Shown here piece after piece: positions 1-4,304 of a stretch of 5,660 bases of DNA; the first letter of the stretch is position 1; each line of letters starts with the position of its first letter. Source of the DNA: Bacillota bacterium. GTDB taxonomy: Bacteria; Bacillota_G; Limnochordia; DTU010. The stretch is from positions 1 through 5,660 of the forward strand of contig JAAZLQ010000014.1 of the NCBI GenBank assembly GCA_012799255.1, given 5' to 3'. Under the pieces are notes generated by a model. That model searched no databases. It saw only the letters and a list, made by a program, of their open reading frames with translations, and was not told where the DNA came from. A program made the translations under genes and the position numbers.

Positions 1-113
1 ATACCATTTCTCTCTGTGAAAATGTACTCTGCCATTTTCGGATTCCATCTGCGGGTCTGATGCCCAAAGTGAACGCCGGCCTCTAACAATTGTTTCATTG
101 AAATAACGGCCAA
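1..113 (-). CDS. rpsB: 30S ribosomal protein S2, N-terminal part (cut by window edge)
   Basis: Ribosomal protein S2 binds late to the 30S subunit and is needed for stable S1/mRNA binding. Translating the minus strand from position 113 gives [19 protein letters not shown], then [19 protein letters not shown], which is the near-invariant S2 N-terminus (B. subtilis begins [19 protein letters not shown]). Only about 37 codons are visible; the gene continues past position 1. The start is TTG at 113-111: it gives the family's usual first residue and sits 6 nt after a perfect AAGGAGGTG. An in-frame GTG at 122-120 lies inside that ribosome binding site, and the in-frame ATG at 98-96 would remove the conserved first five residues. 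In Firmicutes rpsB commonly follows the fla/che operon and precedes tsf, as the context suggests here. Identity is very sure; the TTG start is likely. Confidence 0.96.
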   Translation of the reverse strand, partial: MAVISMKQLLEAGVHFGHQTRRWNPKMAEYIFTERNG

Positions 114-119
114 ATCGCC

Positions 120-128
120 CACCTCCTT
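120..128 (-). promoter_or_regulatory. Ribosome binding site of rpsB (fixes the TTG start)
   Basis: AAGGAGGTG on the minus strand is a perfect match to the 16S anti-Shine-Dalgarno sequence, followed by a 6-nt spacer (GGCGAT) and TTG at 113-111. It is the only canonical GGAGG core in front of a gene in this window, and it supports TTG over the in-frame GTG that it contains. Confidence 0.85.
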
Positions 129-159
129 CCATTGTTTTTTCCTCCGCTTCCTTCATTTA

Positions 160-190
160 GGGATAAGACCTGGTGGCACCCTTATCTCCC
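160..190 (-). promoter_or_regulatory. Inverted repeat in the rpsB leader (possible mRNA hairpin)
   Basis: On the minus strand GATAAG (186-181) can pair with CTTATC (167-162). With one bulged A the stem extends by GGG (190-188) against CCT (161-159) or its neighbours. The loop contains GGTGCCACC (180-172), itself an inverted repeat. No run of T follows on either strand, so it does not look like an intrinsic terminator. It lies about 50 nt upstream of the rpsB start, inside the predicted leader, so a ribosomal-protein autoregulatory site is possible. I do not recognise it as a known leader family. Confidence 0.4.
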
Positions 191-224
191 ATCGAGAAAC
201 GTGTGTGTTACTACACCACTTGCT

Positions 225-253
225 AATATAGCATATTTAGCTATTTTCAGCAA
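225..253 (-). promoter_or_regulatory. Candidate sigma-A promoter for rpsB
   Basis: Reading the minus strand, TTGCTG (253-248, 3 of 6 to TTGACA) is separated by exactly 17 nt from TATATT (230-225, 5 of 6 to TATAAT). The -35 box overlaps the last codons of the SwrB-like gene. Transcription would begin near position 218 and give a leader of about 105 nt before the rpsB start. The match is good at -10 and weak at -35. A separate promoter makes sense because rpsB is needed at all times while flagellar genes are not. Confidence 0.45.
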
Positions 254-629
254 GGGGCTTCTCGTCTTTATTTAACTCTAAAATGAGTTCCACTTCACCT
301 AAGCCCAATCCCAATTTCTTGGCAATACCTGCCACATCTTGGTTTTGAGCCGCTAATTCTAAAACTGCCAGGACCTTTGGGGATTTATGTTCCTTGGGAA
401 CAAAGCTTTTAATGATCTGTTCCTGCAACTCCAAAAGGGCTTTCTGCTTTTCATCGATCTCCGCAATAATCTCGGCTTGCCTCTGCTCGAGTTCTGAAAT
501 GGCTTCCTCCACCATCACTTCGAACATGGCATAATCCGTACTAGGACGGGAAAAAAGACCAGGTCGGAGTACAAACACTACAACAACCGAAACAGCAACA
601 CCTAATGAAAACACTAGAAAATACTCCAT
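237..629 (-). CDS. SwrB-like (DUF6115-type) single-pass membrane protein
   Basis: This 130-residue protein has a hydrophobic membrane segment at residues 4-21 right at the N-terminus. A charged helical stretch at about 38-75, rich in E, Q, K, I and L, is a likely coiled coil. A helix-turn-helix-like end follows at about 85-118, with VAGIAKKLGLGLGEVELILE. The layout and its place directly after the sigma-28 region and before rpsB match B. subtilis SwrB (about 167 residues), which promotes assembly of the flagellar type III export gate and swarming. The HTH-like part resembles the C-terminus of the DUF6115 family; in a membrane-anchored protein it may serve protein contacts rather than DNA binding. 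The start chosen is ATG at 629, 6 nt after AGGGGGTG; a GTG at 638 would lie inside that site. The gene begins 12 nt after the preceding stop. Family assignment rests on layout and position; function is inferred. Confidence 0.8.
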   Translation of the reverse strand: MEYFLVFSLGVAVSVVVVFVLRPGLFSRPSTDYAMFEVMVEEAISELEQRQAEIIAEIDEKQKALLELQEQIIKSFVPKEHKSPKVLAVLELAAQNQDVAGIAKKLGLGLGEVELILELNKDEKPLAENS

Positions 630-635
630 GGTCTC

Positions 636-643
636 CACCCCCT
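636..643 (-). promoter_or_regulatory. Ribosome binding site of the SwrB-like gene (decides the start)
   Basis: AGGGGGTG on the minus strand matches AGGAGGTG in 7 of 8 positions and ends 6 nt before ATG at 629-627. Its first bases overlap the TAG stop (644-642) of the upstream small gene. The alternative GTG start at 638-636 is part of this site, so it is unlikely to be used. Confidence 0.7.
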
Positions 644-926
644 AGGCACGTAAATCGATTCTGCGCCTTGACCTTGGTCTTTGTGACCCCTGTTGCTGCT
701 CTTGATCATGTCCACCTTTTTGTCGCCGACGTTCGTGTTCTTCCTTATCCCGAATGCGTTCTTTCTCTTCATTCTTGGCGACTTTTCGCTCTCTGTCGAC
801 AAACTCGTTCGTTACCTGTGGAGCGATTTTGCCCCCTGCCCCAGTTTGATCACCTTCCCGCGCGACCCTGGGCACTTGCTCTGAACGAGAAACTAGGACC
901 TGGAAATCCGGAAACCTTATGGACAT
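642..926 (-). CDS. Small, highly charged conserved-type protein of unknown function, between sigma-28 and SwrB-like genes
   Basis: I cannot assign a function. The 94-residue product has no signal peptide or membrane segment and no Cys, Trp or Tyr. Residues 1-23 are the most ordered-looking part, with IRFPDFQVLVSRSEQVPRVAR. Residues 41-70 are dense in E, K and R and probably helical. Residues 71-89 are rich in Q, G, S and R and probably disordered, and the protein ends RRRIDLRA. About 40 of 94 residues are charged. From memory, clostridial flagellar operons often carry a protein of this kind here, with a similar DFQ-x-x-V start and an I-D-[LI]-[RK] end; I could not check this. Coding is supported by the tight fit: the start lies 14 nt after the sigma gene, behind a G-rich SD site (940-934), and its stop TAG overlaps the next gene's SD site. 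It is probably co-translated with its neighbours and has a motility-related role. It does not resemble FlgM. Confidence 0.8.
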   Translation of the reverse strand: MSIRFPDFQVLVSRSEQVPRVAREGDQTGAGGKIAPQVTNEFVDRERKVAKNEEKERIRDKEEHERRRQKGGHDQEQQQGSQRPRSRRRIDLRA

Positions 927-933
927 TGCCGTT

Positions 934-943
934 CCCCCCCTTA
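934..943 (-). promoter_or_regulatory. Stop codon plus ribosome binding site joining sigma-28 and the 94-residue gene
   Basis: The minus strand reads TAAGGGGGGGAAC. The TAA (943-941) ends the sigma gene and the run of seven G (940-934) begins at the next base, ending 7 nt before ATG at 926-924. The G run can pair with the anti-SD CCUCC through a central G-U wobble. The arrangement supports the 94-residue gene as real and translationally linked to sigma-28. Confidence 0.6.
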
Positions 944-1702
944 GGCGAGTTTACTGCGTAACGTCATAATAGCTTTCGTATGGATCTGCGACACCCTTGA
1001 CTCGGACACCTCCAAAACATGCCCTATTTCCTTCAAAGTCAGTTCTTCATGATAGTACAGGGCTAAAACAAGTTGTTCCCGTTCACTTAACTGCTCCACA
1101 GCGGAAGCCAGTTCTTCGAAGTTTTCGTACTCAACAATTCTTTGCTCAGGCAACATCTCAGAATCCTCGACTAGATCGAGAATCTTGAGATTTTCCCCCG
1201 CTTGTTCGCTGGCTACAGTCTCATCTAAGGAAAAAAGATTAATCCCCTTTAATTCTGTTAATAGTGCATAATAATCGTCTGTACTTAAATCTAAAGCTGC
1301 AGCCACTTCTTGATCCGTCGGATTACGCCCTAGCTCATTGGTGAGTCGAAATACTTCCTTCTCAAACTGCCTAGCTTTGGAGCGGGTACTACGCGGAACC
1401 CAATCTAATGAGCGTAACCCATCGATGATGGCTCCCCTTATCCTTGTGGTTGCGTAGGTTTGAAACTTGATATTGCGCGAAGCGTCAAACTTCTCTAAAG
1501 CATCAAGCAATCCGAAAAAACCAAAACTCTCCAGGTCACTGGTCTCCACATTGCTCGGAAGATTCATCGCTAAGCGTCCAGCAACATACTTGACTAGTGG
1601 AATATATTCTTCCAAAAGCTGCTCGCGAGCCTCGAGATCCCCGTTTTCTTTGTATCTCTCCCACAACTGATCTAAACGATTTTGCTCCTTTTGCAATGAC
1701 AT
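941..1702 (-). CDS. sigD: RNA polymerase sigma factor for flagellar genes (sigma-28, SigD/FliA/WhiG family)
   Basis: This sigma-70-family factor directs RNA polymerase to late flagellar, motor and chemotaxis promoters. The 253 residues match SigD of B. subtilis (254). Region 2 spans about 26-104, with the core-binding motif DLESFGFFGLLDALEKFD (56-73) and the -10 recognition segment with FQTYATTRIRGAIIDGLRS and then LDWVPRSTR (80-107). Region 3 covers about 108-175. Region 4 runs from about 195 to the end, with a -35 helix-turn-helix LTLKEIGHVLEVSESRVSQI (221-240). No region 1.1 is present, as expected for this group. The start at ATG 1702 follows GGGGGTG (1714-1708) with a 5-nt spacer. The gene lies 24 nt after the PilZ-type gene. 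The fliA/whiG names would also fit; a sporulation sigma is unlikely given the flagellar context. No flgM is seen nearby. Confidence 0.95.
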   Translation of the reverse strand: MSLQKEQNRLDQLWERYKENGDLEAREQLLEEYIPLVKYVAGRLAMNLPSNVETSDLESFGFFGLLDALEKFDASRNIKFQTYATTRIRGAIIDGLRSLDWVPRSTRSKARQFEKEVFRLTNELGRNPTDQEVAAALDLSTDDYYALLTELKGINLFSLDETVASEQAGENLKILDLVEDSEMLPEQRIVEYENFEELASAVEQLSEREQLVLALYYHEELTLKEIGHVLEVSESRVSQIHTKAIMTLRSKLA

Positions 1703-1726
1703 TATTTCACCCCCATGGGGTTTGAA

Positions 1727-2374
1727 TTAGGTTTGATTTTCCTTGGTAAGTTCCGCAAGTTCGATTTGTCGCTTAAACGCAAATTGAATAATTCTCTTCC
1801 TGATGTGTTCTGGTAGATCTATGAAGGAAAAACCATAATCTTGTCCCGTTTCGAGCGAAATAAAACGAGCCAGAACTGCCTGGGCATTAATCTGTTCTGT
1901 CCCTAAGCGGAAGGAAATTCGAACCTCGTCGTTGAGTTCAAATGGGTAGGAAGCCCTCAGTAAAAAGCCACCACCACTTATGTTCAAAATAACCCCTTTC
2001 TGATGGGTCCCCTCTTCACCGTCCTTGAGCGGTACAAAAACGGCATCGAAATGAACGGGTACCCGAACAAACATACGGTCTTGAGTCTTCTCCCAAGTAC
2101 CCAACAGCCTTAGCTGTAGCAGAGGTACATTAGCGCTAAAACGCTTTTCCACAATGGCAGTATTCGTAAAGCGCCCCTCCTGCACACCTTCTTGACGTTT
2201 GAACTCTACAATGAGTTCGGTACCCACGCGAATAGGAACAACATATCCTTGCCGCAAAGGGGAACCTACTATCAGCAAATCATCGTACGCATCTTCCACC
2301 CTGGTGCGAAACACTTGTGGACCATTGGAGTTCTCAAGACGTAGCTCCACCAACTGGTTAGGTAAGACTTGCAT
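1727..2374 (-). CDS. c-di-GMP receptor with PilZ domain (YcgR/MotI-type flagellar brake)
   Basis: The protein is predicted to bind cyclic di-GMP and slow or disengage the flagellar motor. Its 215 residues are close to B. subtilis MotI/YpfA (217), which acts as a clutch on MotA. Residues 1-90 form a beta-rich YcgR N-terminal domain. The PilZ domain follows (about 97-205) and has both ligand motifs: RMFVR (R100 and R104, the RxxxR switch) and NISGGG (131-136, the [DN]xSxxG motif). Nucleotide binding is therefore expected. No membrane segment is seen. The start at ATG 2374 follows AGAGAGGTAG (2390-2381), which overlaps the flhG stop codon, and leaves a 14-nt gap. In B. subtilis this slot holds cheB-A-W-C-D; here the c-di-GMP effector stands alone between flhG and sigD. 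Action on the motor is inferred from the family. Confidence 0.9.
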   Translation of the reverse strand: MQVLPNQLVELRLENSNGPQVFRTRVEDAYDDLLIVGSPLRQGYVVPIRVGTELIVEFKRQEGVQEGRFTNTAIVEKRFSANVPLLQLRLLGTWEKTQDRMFVRVPVHFDAVFVPLKDGEEGTHQKGVILNISGGGFLLRASYPFELNDEVRISFRLGTEQINAQAVLARFISLETGQDYGFSFIDLPEHIRKRIIQFAFKRQIELAELTKENQT

Positions 2375-2388
2375 TGTTTTCTACCTCT

Positions 2389-3246
2389 CTAAATGTGTAA
2401 AAACTCGTATACTCTAGAAAAGAACCCTTTTGCACCTGTAGGGGTTGGTCTAGGCACTTCCCCTGTCAAAGTGCTTGCTATCCTTTTTATGGACCGACTC
2501 ATCATGGATGATGGATAGGCCAAGAGAACTGGTTGTTGCTCAGCAATTGCTTTAACCACATACGACTCTTGGAGAATATAGCCTATATAGTCCACTTCCC
2601 ACTTGACGTATTCACGTAAAACAGAGTTTAATTTTTCTGCAACCATCGTAGCTTCTGTGGGGTTTTTAGCCATATTCACCACTAAGCGTACTTTACTCTC
2701 AGGACTCTCCTTATGAATGACTTTTAACAACCCATAGGCGTCTGTAAGGGAAGTGGGTTCTGGAGTGGCAACAACGAGTATTTCATTTGCAGCCAGTACA
2801 AAACTAAGCACATTACGTTGAATTCCTGCCCCTGTGTCCAGAATAATGTAATCAAACTCTCTGCTCAATTCTTCGAAGGACTTGATAAATAGATCTAGAC
2901 GCCAGCCTTGTAGATTAGCCAAATCAGTTACACCAGATCCACCTGAAATTATCTTTAAACCCAAAGGACCATCTACCAAGACATCTGTTAGGGTAGTTTC
3001 ACCACGAATCACGTTTCCCAAATTATGGACAGGTGCGATGCCTAAAATAATATCAGCATTGGCTAAGCCTAAATCCACATCAATAAGGCACACCCGGTGA
3101 TCTAATTGACGTAAGGCTAATGCCAAGTTTACTGCTATGTTTGTTTTGCCAACCCCACCTTTTCCACTGGTCACGGCTACGATTCGAGCGGTGGGTCCTC
3201 GCTGCTTCACCAGTTTTCTCAAACCTTCCGCTTGATCTCTCATCAT
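2389..3246 (-). CDS. flhG: Flagellar number/placement ATPase FlhG (MinD-like, YlxH)
   Basis: FlhG is a membrane-cycling ATPase of the MinD/ParA family that controls flagellar number and pattern and stimulates the GTPase FlhF. The 285 residues begin with DQAEGLRKL (4-12), the conserved helix that activates FlhF. The deviant Walker A KGGVGKT (29-35) has the signature lysine K29. Switch I is DVDLGLANAD (56-65) and switch II is ILDTGAG (135-141). The C-terminal GFFSRVYEFLHI (274-285) looks like an amphipathic membrane-targeting helix, as in MinD. The start codon shares one base with the flhF stop (TAATG), 6 nt after GGGGGA (3258-3253). A second ATG follows directly, so the protein may start at residue 2. 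All key residues are present. A chromosomal ParA or a division MinD is excluded by the DQA helix and the flhF linkage. Confidence 0.95.
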   Translation of the reverse strand: MMRDQAEGLRKLVKQRGPTARIVAVTSGKGGVGKTNIAVNLALALRQLDHRVCLIDVDLGLANADIILGIAPVHNLGNVIRGETTLTDVLVDGPLGLKIISGGSGVTDLANLQGWRLDLFIKSFEELSREFDYIILDTGAGIQRNVLSFVLAANEILVVATPEPTSLTDAYGLLKVIHKESPESKVRLVVNMAKNPTEATMVAEKLNSVLREYVKWEVDYIGYILQESYVVKAIAEQQPVLLAYPSSMMSRSIKRIASTLTGEVPRPTPTGAKGFFSRVYEFLHI

Positions 3247-4304
3247 TACGCGTCCCCCAAAATCAGTTGAGCAATTTTCTCGCTATCAGCAACATCAATG
3301 TCCTCTGGAACCCCCTGTCCAGTAGTGACGAAAGCAAGAGGTGCCTTGGCCCTTTCACAAGTATGCAAAATGACCCCATAGGCGTTTGTCTCATCGAGTT
3401 TTGTAATAATCACCCGATCGATTGGCAATTGCCCAAACGCTTTAATAATCTCATCCACGTCGCTTGGCTTCGTGGTGGCACTGATTACTAAGTGTATTTC
3501 AGCCTTAATATCCTCTAGATAGTTTTTTAGTTCTGCAATATGCAGATAATTATTTTGACTCCTTCCGGCAGTATCAATCAATACTAAATCCCGATCCTTC
3601 AACTTTGCCAGCCCGTCTTTAAGCTCTTTCGGGCTATAGGCAACCTGGACAGGCAGACCAATAATCTCAGCATAAGTCTTTAGTTGCTCAACTGCGGCAA
3701 TCCGATAGGTGTCTACTGTGATCAACCCAACATTTCGTCCACCTACAAGGGCGAAATTGGCTGCTAGTTTTGCGATAGTTGTTGTTTTCCCAACTCCAGT
3801 AGGTCCAATTAGGACCACTACGCGCTGTTCACCTGTAAACTCCCAAGGATCTAGAGTATGGATGCGTTGGGCTATGATAGTACTAAGCCCCCGATAAGTC
3901 TTTTCCTCATCGTTCCAATCTTCCTTAGGTAGTTTGGAGAGTACATCTCTCACAAGACCTTGCGCTATGTCTTTGGGAATGTCGCAACGAACCAAGCGTC
4001 CATACAGGTTTTGAATAGCCTCTGACCAACCGGGATCGGACTTCAAAGACGTTTGAGAAGTTTGAGTGGAGGGACCACTTGGAGCCACTACCTTGTCCCG
4101 AACGGGAACTCTCGCTTTTGCAGAAGAGTTTCGGGCATTCGGGTCAATAGCACCTAATACCTCATAATGTTTTGGTCCAAGCTTGCCCCACAGCCAGCGA
4201 CGTTTCTGGGTAGTGTGTAAAATGACAGCATCGCGACCAAACTCACGGCGCAAGCCATCAACAGCCTCTTGCATTGTCTTGCCTGTAAACTTCTTAACTC
4301 GCAT
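3246..4304 (-). CDS. flhF: Flagellar biosynthesis GTPase FlhF (SRP-type)
   Basis: FlhF is the third SRP-family GTPase, with Ffh and FtsY; it marks where flagella are built at the membrane. The 352 residues start [20 protein letters not shown], the typical FlhF B domain (1-50), followed by a poorly conserved S/T/P/K-rich linker (about 52-90). The N domain covers about 92-150 and the G domain about 160-350. G1 is [10 protein letters not shown] (167-176), the DTYRIAA segment is at 198-204, G3 is DTAGR (244-248), G4 is TKLDE (301-305) and the closing loop is [10 protein letters not shown] (327-336). The gene overlaps flhA by 11 nt (ATGCGAGTTAA), and the preceding SD site is weak (GGAG 2 nt before ATG), so translation is probably coupled to flhA. 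It pairs with FlhG, encoded next, as its activator. All G motifs are intact. Confidence 0.96.
   Translation of the reverse strand: MRVKKFTGKTMQEAVDGLRREFGRDAVILHTTQKRRWLWGKLGPKHYEVLGAIDPNARNSSAKARVPVRDKVVAPSGPSTQTSQTSLKSDPGWSEAIQNLYGRLVRCDIPKDIAQGLVRDVLSKLPKEDWNDEEKTYRGLSTIIAQRIHTLDPWEFTGEQRVVVLIGPTGVGKTTTIAKLAANFALVGGRNVGLITVDTYRIAAVEQLKTYAEIIGLPVQVAYSPKELKDGLAKLKDRDLVLIDTAGRSQNNYLHIAELKNYLEDIKAEIHLVISATTKPSDVDEIIKAFGQLPIDRVIITKLDETNAYGVILHTCERAKAPLAFVTTGQGVPEDIDVADSEKIAQLILGDA

Noticed and set aside
130..132. ATG upstream of rpsB on the minus strand
   Set aside because: It is out of frame with S2, and the rpsB SD site lies downstream of it.
172..180. Plus-strand GGTGGCACC resembling the T-box motif core
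   Set aside because: It lacks the following GCG, specifier loop and terminator, and no plus-strand gene follows; it is better explained as part of the inverted repeat in the rpsB leader.
636..638. GTG start for the SwrB-like gene (133 residues)
   Set aside because: The codon is part of the SD site AGGGGGTG and lies 3 nt after the previous stop; ATG at 629 has ideal spacing.
614..802. Minus-strand 62-codon frame overlapping the 94-residue and SwrB-like genes
   Set aside because: It has no convincing SD site, overlaps two better-supported genes in another frame, and shows no recognisable motif.
642..926. 94-residue protein as the anti-sigma factor FlgM
   Set aside because: Similar in size and next to sigma-28, but it lacks the FlgM C-terminal helices with hydrophobic sigma-binding residues; its C-terminal half is nearly all charged or polar.
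605..961. Open frame of 118 codons on the plus strand, opposite the 94-residue gene
   Set aside because: It lies antisense to a gene with a good SD site and interlocked neighbours, opposes the direction of the whole operon, and its product (rich in P, L, R and H) looks like the complement of charged codons.
3890..3897. Plus-strand CCCGATAA inside flhF, like a sigma-28 -10 box
   Set aside because: The expected -35 position reads GCTA rather than TAAA, and it is antisense to flhF.
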